Positions 51,701 to 59,413 of a DNA stretch of 64,000 nucleotides are shown in pieces; positions within the stretch are counted from its first letter, which is position 1; each line of letters opens with the position of its first letter. The translations under genes and the position numbers were made by a program. The notes under the pieces were generated by a model. It was given only the letters and a program-made list of their open reading frames with translations, was not told the DNA's origin and ran no database searches. Origin of the DNA: CAYOLL01 sp964404765 [NCBI: uncultured Gemmatimonadota bacterium]. GTDB taxonomy: Bacteria; 4572-55. Where the stretch lies: positions 1 through 64,000 of the forward strand of contig CAYOLL010000011.1 in the NCBI GenBank assembly GCA_964404765.1, given 5' to 3'.

Positions 51701-52071
51701 CGGAACAATTTCAAACGCCCATCTTGCAATTGGAAACCTTGCCCTTGCAAAATATAGGCGAAATCAGCCCCCGTTTATATCGCTATCGCCTTATCTACAA
51801 CAAGCTGAATCAGTGCGGCATGTACACCTTCAACGTCTTTGCCTACGATACCGACGGCAACTATGCCCTGTCCGTCACCCACAAAGTCAAAGTCGCCGCC
51901 GGCCTCGGCGATGTCAATTTCGATTGCCGGACCAATCTCGCCGACGCTTTGTTAATCCTGCAACACATCCTCAAGCTGAACACGCTCACCGCCGCGCAAC
52001 AAGCCAACGCCGATGTTAATCGTGACGGCACGGTCGATATCCGGGATGTGCTTGGTTTGCTTAATCGATAA
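45736..52071 (+). CDS. Giant secreted protein: four beta-helix modules, PKD-like domain, caspase/legumain-like peptidase, dockerin
   Basis: 2111 residues with a signal peptide (LFLTVSFIFFTTVAFA). Four tandem parallel beta-helix modules start near residues 26, 434, 778 and 1180, each opening with a version of TWTVNDSGGADFTDIQPAID and GDTIKVAEG and closing with SPCIDAGDPxP..DPDGTxNDxGA. A PKD-like domain follows (about 1590-1690). A clan CD cysteine peptidase domain (about 1690-1900) has His1787 in LTGHGG and Cys1830 in DFCYSG, the caspase/legumain/gingipain dyad. The C-terminus is a dockerin-like pair (DVNFDCRTNLADALLILQHI and DVNRDGTVDIRDVLGLLNR). The beta-helix part is A+T rich, while the region from about 50500 on is G+C rich. 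The start is ATG 45736 or 45739 after GGGGGG. Confidence 0.85.
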   Translation: MMRLNNAVILFLTVSFIFFTTVAFARTWTVNDSGGADFTDIQPAIDAASAGDTIKVAEGRYINANTTVIDRKSSIFLCGGWSEDFSQYDPDHYISYVENVNTVKGTTFSITWCDFVEIQGFEIHLTSGAPELPHANIYASDNRKVVIRRNKLYMSLAANYTNTILIHAPNFLNEAVVDSNISIDTQRHQNTYQPHFVAGAIIQGRIHAEFRYNEIHARDGIGIVLQTVPESRVHTYASGVIENNLVRCYGTGWGLAASAPVDSVEVTIRNNVVINSGYLAIEATTPNQGGHIAAFIYNNTVDSVFVSWASDPMGIYANNLSATSTVDFRNNLVMNADRAIAWTGQGSVTAEYNTLYNNRVNAYNLSLNATHLFTDPILTKCNDIGNPFEDISYCLNENSPCIDAGDPSPSYTDADGTRNDTGAIYYRHPATPPVVWKVNDNGGVDFSTLQAAIDAASNGDTIKVAEGFYSTEWHTGYIDGKQNIHLIGGWTNDFKNFDPQNYPTILKSEDVHVISIINSSDISVEGFDIIADGVNEQSSGVAIANSDRIQIQHNRVQLTNKASLGTAISIVSWGANTASAIVQENILINPKTTSTFGQRLLQIFSGNSGSTRAMIQRNVIIGNQEIGLFFFSTADSYNSCYAEVLNNTIVSSGVGISAWSSSYTQMDTLILKNNIILDCRDGIVKGTEFAYFSAEHNNSFNNNSNFMNFEPTGSNISFDPQFVSCLNKSFPFENKPYCLSSISPCIDAGDPNPKYNDPDGTQNDMGAIYHHRAGIPRTWKVNDSGGANFTDIQAAIDTAATGDTIKVAAGNYMIQIPISIQKKSNIYISGGWAENFSQQNSTQFVSRIQNTNATDGSVFLIVNSNSIQLEGFEIHVTNGSYLAADGINIKDCLDFVLRQNTIYVETAAILARGIIVASDVTAASGVVEHCTINDTQTNRVNQQLLVGYANTFGNLDITFRRNKVYVRDSEAITLYAERTVGSEHPKINGLIEENYIVGYDEWWANGIIANATDNCSITTTIQRNIVKTVEGQGITVTSNGSGILNCLVQNNTIDHATSHGIYASADSPAASIFIKNNIVVNSNFGIRQVKGHVSIQYNNCFASSSKNYEGFTPDVTNISNDPQFIICQNQSFLFENLPYCLSGTSPCIGTGDPDPQFNDPDGTQNDMGAIYYHRTRTPGVLTVNDDGGADFSDIQAAINAAQPGDTIKVAGGMYTNDSGYSLWSKDNIIILGGWSDDFWQRNTIQHVSLLESSPSATSTIFILFSGCSNAKFDGFKVHVIHENCTGISILSGPEVTSVTISNNDVTTTTSGSGINVWAGLSQRVSATIEDNTVSAIEVSNTYSTNISVSAGLGGVLENIIVRRNKVDNKNTNGIVFYGYVDSLKTTRISGIIEENYINCNGKGSRGISVGTNFTDVSLDVTICKNIIENSQWAGVIVWSDHAIKSFRCKVLNNTVKQIDDDDTNTAGVYIDFRESMSASLEIRNNVMINGGYGIQAQAIPSGINIRFNNAFGNRHQNYFASNYTFDNTNLQINPQFTSCTNQNFPFENLPYCLSATSPCKNTGDPDPQYNDPDGTRNDIGALYFHQTRGLAPIAVIDAITPAPATIFDVIHLRGHGYDPDHLNDPQAITAYRWALKVNDAVYQIAASADTTLRANYPFQSGYNVLQFQVQDQDGLWSTAAEQTLYIFGPSRAIICAGHRNLSGSWQSDALWPLTDQVTTHAYRVLDEGIHPDTTQSKANIYFLHPDIQRPQTDATSTLENLRQAITNWAPTQGVGPGIPLLIYLTGHGGSDYFEVNGAYERLSADTLNVWLNDLQQRTGCDQVMVIADFCYSGTFLDNLRTAARREQSTQQRVVISSTGSQVAHFLSGTSFSQVFFNQMAGGQKRMIGDAFAAAKDEMAKNSLFGNQIPLLDDDGNGQDNPPEQARRVPVIVYIDAGEPPKLILRMADRELPRPGLPDTLLMDVSSPHKDLAYVGVSIVPPNIVIPDKTEQFQTPILQLETLPLQNIGEISPRLYRYRLIYNKLNQCGMYTFNVFAYDTDGNYALSVTHKVKVAAGLGDVNFDCRTNLADALLILQHILKLNTLTAAQQANADVNRDGTVDIRDVLGLLNR

Positions 52072-52082
52072 AGGAAATTACG

Positions 52083-52424
52083 ATGCCAAAAAAAAACCGC
52101 CGTTCATCGGCGCTCTTGAAAGAACCGTCCGTCGCTTATGAAACCGCCATGCCAACGGATGCTCGCGCGAACGATTTTATCCACAATCTTCACCTGCAGT
52201 TTGTTACCAATGCCGCCGGCATCCAGACGGCGGTTGTCATTCCTATATCCGAATGGCAGCGTTTGGTCAGGGCATACCAGGCTCTTTTGCGTCGTTATTC
52301 CACAACGACTGAAGAAATTACCTTCTGGTCCGATGCGGAAATAGATTACCTTGGTGAAATACTGCCGTTTAGCCATGACGAAAATGAGGAGGACACCGGG
52401 GAATGGTTCGAAAAATCTATTTAA
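52083..52424 (+). CDS. Antitoxin-like partner of the MazF-like toxin
   Basis: 113 residues, unrecognised by itself. VTNAAGIQTAVVIPISEWQRLVRAYQAL resembles the core of Phd/RelB-type antitoxins (xxAVVIPxxEWExL), and the acidic tail (DENEEDTGEWFEKSI) suits toxin binding. It overlaps the MazF-like gene by 22 nt. The 13-bp spacing after the giant gene may reflect read-through. Confidence 0.6.
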   Translation: MPKKNRRSSALLKEPSVAYETAMPTDARANDFIHNLHLQFVTNAAGIQTAVVIPISEWQRLVRAYQALLRRYSTTTEEITFWSDAEIDYLGEILPFSHDENEEDTGEWFEKSI

Positions 52425-52741
52425 CCAGAATTTACTACACCAGTATGACCGATTATAAAGATCGACCGGTGTTAATCGTCAAAGAATATGAGAAATTCGA
52501 TGTGCTATTTGCGCCTTTGACAACTAATTTGCAGCGCGGCGGCATTGAAATTACCACTGCCGATCTGGAACATGGCTCGCTTTTACGTCCATCGGTTGTT
52601 ATTGCGGCAAAGTTGGCCACCATTAGTCAGACATTATTGTTGAAAGAACTTGCCACACTCAAGCAAGAGACGTTTGCAAAAGTGATGCGTCAGATTTGCC
52701 AGGGTTTTGCGTGCACCGATTTTTTAGGGAATCAGGGGTGA
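52403..52741 (+). CDS. MazF/PemK-like toxin
   Basis: 112 residues. RPVLIVKEYEKFDVLFAPLTTNLQRGGIEITTADLEHGSLLRPSVVIAAKLATISQTLLLKELATL follows the MazF/PemK order (RPVLVV..., S.V....L.TI....), including the conserved stretch leading to the C-terminal helix. The N-terminus is divergent. MazF-type toxins cut mRNA. The stop at 52739-52741 is 9 nt before the truncated mfd start. Confidence 0.7.
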   Translation: MVRKIYLTRIYYTSMTDYKDRPVLIVKEYEKFDVLFAPLTTNLQRGGIEITTADLEHGSLLRPSVVIAAKLATISQTLLLKELATLKQETFAKVMRQICQGFACTDFLGNQG

Positions 52742-52750
52742 AAAAAAACC

Positions 52751-54970
52751 ATGCCACACTCACTTGCCGATCACATCCATTTTATCGTAGGCGACTTGCA
52801 CGAGGGATTCATTTATCCCGGCGCCAAGATCGCCCTCCTCACCGACCATCAGATATTTGCCCGCTTTCATCGACGGCATCGCCGGTTGAAGTTTGGCGGC
52901 GGCGTCAGCCTGAGTAGCTTGTCCGCGCTCAATCCGGGTGATTACGTCGTGCACGTGCAGCACGGCATCGGCGTGTACAAAGGCGTGGAGCGTATCAGCG
53001 TCCAGGGCGTCAGCGGCGATTATTTGACGGTCGAATACAGCAACGGCAAGCTGCGCGTACCGGTCGATCAATTCAATCAGGTGCAGAAATACGCCAAAGA
53101 AGGCGCGGAAGGCGGCGTCAAGCTGCACAAGCTGGGCGGCACGGATTGGGAACGCACCAAGGCCAAAACCCGCCAGGCCCTGAAGCTAAAAGCCGAGGAG
53201 TTGCTGCGCCTCCACGCCGAACGCGAACTACACGCCGGCCACGCTTTTCCGCCGGATGCGTCCGATATGCGCCAATTGGAAGCCTCTTTCCCGTGGCAGG
53301 AAACGCCCGATCAAATCCGGGCCATCGGCGATGTCAAAACCGATATGGAAAAGGGCCGACCTATGGATCGGCTGATCTGCGGCGACGTGGGTTTCGGCAA
53401 GACCGAGGTGGCGATTCGCGCGGCTTTTAAGGCGTTTACAGACGGCAAGCAAACCGCCGTCCTCGTGCCCACAACGATTCTGGCCCAGCAGCATCTCAAC
53501 ACCTTTAGCGAGCGGCTGCGCGATTTTCCGGTCACGATTGAGATGCTGTCCCGTTTCCGCGATGCCGCCCAGCAAAAGGACATTATCAAGCGGCTGAACG
53601 AGGGCAAGATCGACATTATCATCGGCACCCATCGGCTGTTTTCCAAAGACGTGCAGTATCCGCGACTGGGCCTGGTGGTGGTGGACGAGGAGCATCGCTT
53701 TGGGGTCAAGGACAAGCTGCGGCTCAAGGAATTGCGCCGCACGGTCGACTTTATGACCATGACCGCCACGCCGATTCCGCGCACGCTGCAAATGGGTCTG
53801 ATGTCGATTTGGGATATGTCGGTCATCAACACGCCGCCGCGCAACCGCTACCCGATTCATACCGAAATCGCCTCCTTTCACGACGACGTGATTCGGCGGG
53901 CGGTGGAGCGCGAGTTGAGTCGCAACGGCCAGGTCTATTTTGTCCACAACCGGGTGGAGACGATTCCGGCCATGTACAATTATCTCAAGCAGATTTTGCC
54001 GGACACACGGATTTGCGTCGCCCACGGCCAGATGAACGAGCACGAATTGGAGCAGTCCATGATTGACTTTTACGACCGCAAATACGACATGCTGCTGGCC
54101 ACGACGATTATCGAAAGCGGCCTGGACAATCCCAACGCCAACACGATTTTGATCAACCGCGCCGACAAGTTTGGTCTGGCCCAATTGTATCAGTTGCGCG
54201 GGCGGGTGGGCCGGTCGTTTCATCATGCTTACGCTTATTTGCTGATTCCGCCGGATCGGACGCTGAGCATGGTTGCCCGGCGGCGGTTGCGGGCGCTGGA
54301 AGAAGCGGAAGAGTTGGGCAGCGGTTTAAAATTAGCCATGAGCGATTTGGAGATTCGCGGGGCCGGCAATTTGCTGGGCGCGGAACAGAGCGGGCATGTG
54401 GCCGCGGTCGGCTTCGATCTCTACAGCAAGCTGCTCAAAGAGGAAGTGGAACGTCTGCGCGGCAAGCCACGCCACGAACGGCCGGAAGTCAAGATCGAAA
54501 CGGATTTTGAATGCCTGCTGCCCGACGAATTTATCACCGACAGCGAGGAAAAAATCATCATCTATCAACGATTGTCCGAGTGCGAAAACATCACGCAAGT
54601 GGAGGATATCGGCAAGGAGTTAAAAGACCGGTTTGGCGATGTGCCGCTGCAGGCGGTCAATCTGCTGGATTTTATCGCGCTCAAGAAAGTGTGCGAGCAA
54701 ACGCCTATTGCCCATCTGGATTTGCGCAACGATCAAATCTACTTCGAGTTCCGCGATCCACAAAATCCGCCCTTGCGCCCGTTTGAAAAAGCGTTCAAGG
54801 AAGTCAAAATCGAGCTTCGCCCCTATCCGACCAAAAAGGGCATTGCCGTCGTCGGCAAGATGGGCGGGATTGAGCGAGCAAGCCAGTTGATGACGCTGCG
54901 GTTGGCGTTGGAAGGGTTGGTGGCGAAGGGGGAGCAACAAAGCGGGGTTTTGTCATCGCCATCTCGCTGA
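52751..54970 (+). CDS. mfd: Transcription-repair coupling factor Mfd, N-terminally truncated
   Basis: 739 residues; full-length Mfd is about 1100-1150. What remains is the end of domain 3 (GDLHEGFIYPGAKIALLTDH), the RNA-polymerase-interacting domain (LNPGDYVVHVQHGIGVYKGV), the complete RecG-like translocase with Walker A CGDVGFGKTEVA and DEEH box, and the C-terminal TRCF domain 7 (FECLLPDEFITDSEEKIIIY). The UvrB-like domains 1-2, which recruit UvrA, and most of domain 3 are missing. The start lies directly after a MazF-like gene, so an insertion or rearrangement has replaced the 5' part. Known: removing the N-terminal domains relieves autoinhibition of the translocase but abolishes UvrA recruitment. 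A dead remnant is equally possible, though the frame is intact over 2.2 kb. Confidence 0.92.
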   Translation: MPHSLADHIHFIVGDLHEGFIYPGAKIALLTDHQIFARFHRRHRRLKFGGGVSLSSLSALNPGDYVVHVQHGIGVYKGVERISVQGVSGDYLTVEYSNGKLRVPVDQFNQVQKYAKEGAEGGVKLHKLGGTDWERTKAKTRQALKLKAEELLRLHAERELHAGHAFPPDASDMRQLEASFPWQETPDQIRAIGDVKTDMEKGRPMDRLICGDVGFGKTEVAIRAAFKAFTDGKQTAVLVPTTILAQQHLNTFSERLRDFPVTIEMLSRFRDAAQQKDIIKRLNEGKIDIIIGTHRLFSKDVQYPRLGLVVVDEEHRFGVKDKLRLKELRRTVDFMTMTATPIPRTLQMGLMSIWDMSVINTPPRNRYPIHTEIASFHDDVIRRAVERELSRNGQVYFVHNRVETIPAMYNYLKQILPDTRICVAHGQMNEHELEQSMIDFYDRKYDMLLATTIIESGLDNPNANTILINRADKFGLAQLYQLRGRVGRSFHHAYAYLLIPPDRTLSMVARRRLRALEEAEELGSGLKLAMSDLEIRGAGNLLGAEQSGHVAAVGFDLYSKLLKEEVERLRGKPRHERPEVKIETDFECLLPDEFITDSEEKIIIYQRLSECENITQVEDIGKELKDRFGDVPLQAVNLLDFIALKKVCEQTPIAHLDLRNDQIYFEFRDPQNPPLRPFEKAFKEVKIELRPYPTKKGIAVVGKMGGIERASQLMTLRLALEGLVAKGEQQSGVLSSPSR

Positions 54971-55039
54971 AAATACGTTGCTCCAAACTGGCTTTGAATT
55001 ATCGTTATACGCGTGATTTTGATACCCAACCTTATAGTG

Positions 55040-55240
55040 AGGACAAAATCGACATGGGCCTGCTAACCCGGCTCGGTCTCAAAACGTTGATCGGCCAACT
55101 GCACCCGCTCCGTTTGAGCGCCTGGACCGCGCGCCGAACGCTGTCATAACCGCCGTCATAGCCCAAACTCCGTAGCCGATCATAAATCCAGGTTGCCCGA
55201 TACGCCCCGTCCTCGTTCAGCCAGGCTCAAATGCGGCAAC
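55040..55240 (-). pseudogene. IS21-family transposase (IstA) relic
   Basis: The reverse strand reads WLNEDGAYRATWIYDRLRSL and GYDGGYDSVRRAVQALKRSG, then in another frame RFETEPG, an amber stop, QAHVDFV. This is the N-terminal part of IstA, normally ending in FETxPGxQAQVDW. Frameshift, stop and missing ends mark it as dead. Confidence 0.7.
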
Positions 55241-55252
55241 AAGATTTCAGCA

Positions 55253-55292
55253 TTCAGACCCGACGGGTTTCAAAAACCGGCCGGGTCTGAAT
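55253..55292. repeat. CAGACCCGACGGGTTT palindrome
   Basis: An imperfect hairpin TTCAGACCCGACGGGTTT / AAACCGGCCGGGTCTGAA just before the ABC transporter stop. It may act as a terminator-like structure and resembles the GACGGGTTT core of the repeat at 53-150. Confidence 0.6.
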
Positions 55293-55299
55293 TTGCCAC

Positions 55300-57258
55300 T
55301 TATTCTGCACTTGTAAAATCAGCAATCGCCTCTTGCTGGAATTGATTCGTATATAAATGATAATACCGCCCACGTTGATGAATCAACTCATGGTGATTAC
55401 CGGATTCCAGAATTTTGCCTTGGTCGATGACCAGAATGCGATCCGCAGCGCGAATGGTCGAGAGCCGATGGGCGATGATAAAGCTGGTCCGGTTTTCAAG
55501 AACTTTCCCGATGGCTTTTTGAATCAACTGCTCCGTTTCGGTATCCACCGACGAAGTCGCTTCATCCATTACAAACAAGCGCGGATTGGCCAGTAACGCC
55601 CGGGCAAACGAAATTAGCTGCTTTTGGCCGGTCGATAACAGGCTGCCGCCTTCGCCTACCTGGTTTTGATAGCCTTTTTCAAAATTCCGGATAAAAGCGT
55701 CGGCATGAACCACCTGCGCCGCGCCGATCACCTCTTCATCCGTTGCTTCCAGGCGGCCATAGCGAATATTTTCCAGAATGGTGCCGCCGAACAGATGCGG
55801 CGTTTGCAAGACCACGCCCAGGTTGGATTGCAGCCAGTGCAAGCTGCGTTGGCGATAGTCTGTGCCGTCAATTAAAATATGACCGGCAGTCGGCTCGTAA
55901 AAGCGGCAGGCCAGATTCACAATCGTACTCTTACCGCTGCCGGTTTCGCCCACCAGGGCAATGGTTTCACCTGCTTCAACGATTAAGTTGAAATTGTCAA
56001 GCACTGCCCGGCCATTTTTGTAGCCAAAACATACATTGCGAAATTCAACCCGGCCCGCCATAACATCTTCCTTAGAAGAGTTCTTTTCTATGCCGGACAA
56101 TCCCCGTGCCTCATTTTTTAAGGAGGAATTACCGAGTGTTTGCGTGAGATGAAAATCAGGCATGTGTCCGTTGCCGTTTCCATTGGGATGCGCTTTAAGA
56201 TAGTTCGCAGCCGGCACAATATGCAACGACTCACGGACTTCAGATCCATCAACTATTTCCGGCTCGGTTTCAATCAGGGTAAAGATGCGCTCAGCCGATG
56301 CCTGCGCATTTTGTAGCTCGGCAAAAACACGGGCCACCTCCTGAACCGGTTCGAAAAAACGGGTGGCATACGAAATAAATGCCACCAGGGTACCATACGT
56401 GATCGTCTCATGAATGACGCCGCTGCCGCCAAACCATACGGCCAGCGCCGAGCCAATAGCGCCCAGCAACAGCACCAATGGCAGATAGGTGGCGGATTGC
56501 ACGGCTGCCAGAACCGATGACTTAAACATGGTGTCGGTCAGGCCTTCAAATTCGGTCAGATTTGCCTGTTCCCGCACTAATGTCTTGGTTGTTTTTGCGC
56601 CGGTAATGCCTTCATTAAATGCGCCGGTGATTTTAGAGTTCGTTTTACGCACCGTGCGATAGCTGCTCAAAATCCGTTTTTGGAAAACGCCGCTGATCCA
56701 AACCAGCGGCGGCACAACAGATAGAACAATCAAGGCCAGCTTCCAGTTAAGATAAAACATAACGGCGGCGATGGCCAACATCATGGTATGACCCCAGACA
56801 ATATCCACCACACCCCAGGCCAGAATATTGCCTAACCGGCTCACATCCGAGCCCATTCGTGCCATCAGCCAGCCCACATGCGTCCGGTCAAAATAGGAAA
56901 ACGAAAGCTGTTGCAGCTTTTTAAAACCGGCCTGGCGAATGTCGTAGCAAATCCATTGATTCACCTTGCCGGCCAAGGTGATAAGCAGCCAAACCACCAG
57001 ACCCAGCATGACATTGAGGAGCATAAAAACCAGGCCGAATAATCCCAAACCGTCCGTTTGACGCGGCACGATAAAATGATCAATAGCAATTTTGGTAAGC
57101 AGGGGATATATGGCATCCAGCATACCAACAAACATCATAACCCCTGCCAGACTTATAACATAGGCGCGATATGGTCGCATAAAAACGAGAACCTTTCGCC
57201 ATAAGCCAAAGTCAAATCGCTTATTATATTCTTGCTCATAAAAATCTTCATGTGACAT
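55300..57258 (-). CDS. ABC exporter half, canonical-Walker subunit (652 aa)
   Basis: Six membrane helices (about 30-330) and a nucleotide-binding domain with Walker A GETGSGKST, Walker B RLFVMDEATSSVD (catalytic Glu present) and H-loop IAHRLST. The ABC signature reads LLSTGQKQ, not LSGGQ. A ~60-residue insert lies between the membrane part and the ATPase (about 345-400). Together with the next gene it forms a heterodimeric exporter of the YheI/YheH (BmrCD) or TM287/288 kind, whose substrates are drugs or lipids. Translated second in the operon, 64 bp after its partner. Confidence 0.9.
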   Translation of the reverse strand: MSHEDFYEQEYNKRFDFGLWRKVLVFMRPYRAYVISLAGVMMFVGMLDAIYPLLTKIAIDHFIVPRQTDGLGLFGLVFMLLNVMLGLVVWLLITLAGKVNQWICYDIRQAGFKKLQQLSFSYFDRTHVGWLMARMGSDVSRLGNILAWGVVDIVWGHTMMLAIAAVMFYLNWKLALIVLSVVPPLVWISGVFQKRILSSYRTVRKTNSKITGAFNEGITGAKTTKTLVREQANLTEFEGLTDTMFKSSVLAAVQSATYLPLVLLLGAIGSALAVWFGGSGVIHETITYGTLVAFISYATRFFEPVQEVARVFAELQNAQASAERIFTLIETEPEIVDGSEVRESLHIVPAANYLKAHPNGNGNGHMPDFHLTQTLGNSSLKNEARGLSGIEKNSSKEDVMAGRVEFRNVCFGYKNGRAVLDNFNLIVEAGETIALVGETGSGKSTIVNLACRFYEPTAGHILIDGTDYRQRSLHWLQSNLGVVLQTPHLFGGTILENIRYGRLEATDEEVIGAAQVVHADAFIRNFEKGYQNQVGEGGSLLSTGQKQLISFARALLANPRLFVMDEATSSVDTETEQLIQKAIGKVLENRTSFIIAHRLSTIRAADRILVIDQGKILESGNHHELIHQRGRYYHLYTNQFQQEAIADFTSAE

Positions 57259-57278
57259 AAAAACCCCTTGTTGAAAAA

Positions 57279-57350
57279 TTAGGAATTAGAAATTAGAAAT
57301 TAGGAGTTAAATTACCCATTGCTCATTGCCCATTGTCTATTACATTTTGA
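57279..57350. repeat. Short tandem repeats between the two ABC genes
   Basis: AATTAGAAATTAG units (57280-57306) are followed by CCCATTGCTCATTGCCCATTG (57319-57339), which runs into the last codons of the upstream gene (IDNGQ). Same unit type as at 18602 and 35626. Confidence 0.7.
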
Positions 57351-59146
57351 AAGTCGGCTTCCAGTGAATTTTGAATATCCCAGACCCTGCGGTACATTCC
57401 GGCCCGATTCACTAATTCGTCGTGTGTGCCGATTTCAACAATCCGCCCGTGCTCCAGAACAGCAATCAAATCGGCGGCCATGACCGTTGTCAGGCGATGC
57501 GCAATCACAAATGTTGTGGCCAGGCCGCGCCGGGATTTCAGCGCTTGTTGAATTCTAACTTCGGTTTCTGTATCGACCGCGCTGAGTGAGTCATCAAAAA
57601 TCAGAATAGCCGGGTTTTTGATAATGGCGCGGGCAATGGCTACGCGCTGTTTTTGGCCGCCGGAAAGGGTCACGCCGCGCTCGCCCACCAGCGTCTCATA
57701 GCCTTTTTCAAAACCGGTAATCACCTGATGGATGGCGGCTGCGCCGGCGGCTTCTTCGACTTGTCGCAAATCGGCCAACGGATTACCAAAGCGGATGTTA
57801 TCGCCAATTGTTTTGGAGAAAAGAAACGGTTCCTGCAACACGATGCCGATTTGACTACGCAGCCACTTGCGGTCAAATGTTTGTAACTCCTGACCATCCA
57901 ATGTGATACGCCCGCTTTGATAGTTATAGAGTCGCGGCAGCAAGTTAACCAGCGACGTTTTGCCTGAGCCGGTCGGACCCATAATGGCCATCGTTTGGCC
58001 GGCCCTGACCCGAAAATGAATGTCGCGTAAAATCGGAATGTCATCGTGATAAGCAAAGTTGACCCGATCAAAAACAATCTCGCCGCGCACTTCGGTCAGC
58101 CGGATATTGGCGGCAGGTTCGGCCGATCCTTCCAGTGGCGTCTGCAAAATTTCCTTGATGCGCGTCAGTGAAACAACGGCCATGCCCAGATCGGTCAAAA
58201 TTTTGCCCAAATGACGCACCGGCCACATCAACATCCCGTTATAAGTGATAAAAACAACTAGTGTGCCCAACGAAATGATTCCGTCAACAGCCCGCATGAC
58301 GCCGACCACAGTGACCAGCGCAATCTGCGTCATGCACAGAAAATCAGAAAATGACCAATAAGTTGCCAAAAGCAGCATCACGCGGAAGTTTTTATCCCGA
58401 AAGCCTCTGTTTTTAGCCTCATATTTGGCGATTTCATAGTCTTGCCGGGCAAAAGCGCGCACGACCCGAACGCCGGTCAGATTTTCCTGCAAGACCGTGG
58501 AGAGTTCGCCCTCGGCTTCGTCGGCCAGTTCAAACGTGCTTTTGACTCTGGAATAGAATGCAACGGCAATGGTCAGGATAACCGGCACAATAGCCAGCGA
58601 CAATAAAGCCATCGTCACATCCAGCGAAACGATGATCGGAATCATCAGCGCCAGCATGATGATAGCCCGGCCTATTTCCGGGAGTTGCAGCACGACGAAG
58701 TTGCGCACGGTGTCCACGTCCGATGTGCAGCGCTGAATCAGATCGCCTGTCGCTGCTTTGGCGTGATAGCTAAACGGCAGATGTTGCAAGTGGTCGTATA
58801 ATTGCTCGCGCAGGTCGCGCGCCAGATTTTCGGCAGCGAGAGCGGACCAACGGCCTTTCAAATACGTAAAAAATCCCTGAAGTACCGCCGCCAGAATGAG
58901 AATGCCGCTGCAAATCCACAGATTCTTTGCCAGCGCCGATCTGCCGCCGATCCACTCGATCCATGCAACAATAAATGTGGGCGCTTCGATGACTTGATCG
59001 CCAATGATCGAATCCAGCGTCAGGCGAATGATCAGCGGCGCGATGTAGGAAAATGTTGTGGCTAATGCTACCGCCGCCAACGAGCCCAGGTAAAGCCAAC
59101 GATTGGTTTTGAGCCATTCCCAAATCGTCTTTAGATGTACAAACAT
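57323..59146 (-). CDS. ABC exporter half with degenerate Walker B (607 aa)
   Basis: Six membrane helices (about 15-310) and a nucleotide-binding domain with Walker A GPTGSGKTS, a canonical signature LSGGQKQRVAIARAI, and Walker B ILIFDDSLSAVD, in which Asp replaces the catalytic Glu. With the STGQ signature of the partner this gives one degenerate and one active ATP site, the hallmark of asymmetric heterodimeric exporters. It is the first gene of the pair. Confidence 0.92.
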   Translation of the reverse strand: MFVHLKTIWEWLKTNRWLYLGSLAAVALATTFSYIAPLIIRLTLDSIIGDQVIEAPTFIVAWIEWIGGRSALAKNLWICSGILILAAVLQGFFTYLKGRWSALAAENLARDLREQLYDHLQHLPFSYHAKAATGDLIQRCTSDVDTVRNFVVLQLPEIGRAIIMLALMIPIIVSLDVTMALLSLAIVPVILTIAVAFYSRVKSTFELADEAEGELSTVLQENLTGVRVVRAFARQDYEIAKYEAKNRGFRDKNFRVMLLLATYWSFSDFLCMTQIALVTVVGVMRAVDGIISLGTLVVFITYNGMLMWPVRHLGKILTDLGMAVVSLTRIKEILQTPLEGSAEPAANIRLTEVRGEIVFDRVNFAYHDDIPILRDIHFRVRAGQTMAIMGPTGSGKTSLVNLLPRLYNYQSGRITLDGQELQTFDRKWLRSQIGIVLQEPFLFSKTIGDNIRFGNPLADLRQVEEAAGAAAIHQVITGFEKGYETLVGERGVTLSGGQKQRVAIARAIIKNPAILIFDDSLSAVDTETEVRIQQALKSRRGLATTFVIAHRLTTVMAADLIAVLEHGRIVEIGTHDELVNRAGMYRRVWDIQNSLEADFQNVIDNGQ

Positions 59147-59171
59147 GTATGCCTCCTGTTAATAATGGAAT

Positions 59172-59286
59172 AGCCAACTTCAGTTTGCGCGTAGTTTATG
59201 TGACCAAATGCCGCGCATTTGTTTGCAAACTGAAGGTTTGCTACCCCGGGTTGTCTTTATTTGCAAACTGAAGTTTGCAACTCCGG
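59172..59286. repeat. Three GCAAACTTCAGTTTGC-family copies
   Basis: Copies at about 59173-59189, 59219-59240 and 59267-59286, upstream of the ABC pair. No gene overlaps. Confidence 0.75.
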
Positions 59287-59347
59287 TTTTGGAAAACAAA
59301 AAACCACGAATTCACAGGGAATCCGTGGCTATGGCGGTTGCCGAATA

Positions 59348-59390
59348 TAAAAAAGCCACGGACGTTAAGATATTGTGCGTTCGTGGCTTA
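59348..59390 (-). terminator. Rho-independent terminator, reverse strand
   Basis: AAGCCACGAACG and CGTCCGTGGCTT stem followed on the reverse strand by TTTTTT. It lies just after the small frame at 59414-59524. Confidence 0.6.
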
Positions 59391-59413
59391 GAAGAATTTT
59401 TACTAAATTGAAC

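Noticed and set aside
53228-54226. 332-codon reverse-strand frame opposite mfd
   Set aside because: Antisense to the conserved translocase domain; shadow of GC-rich coding sequence.
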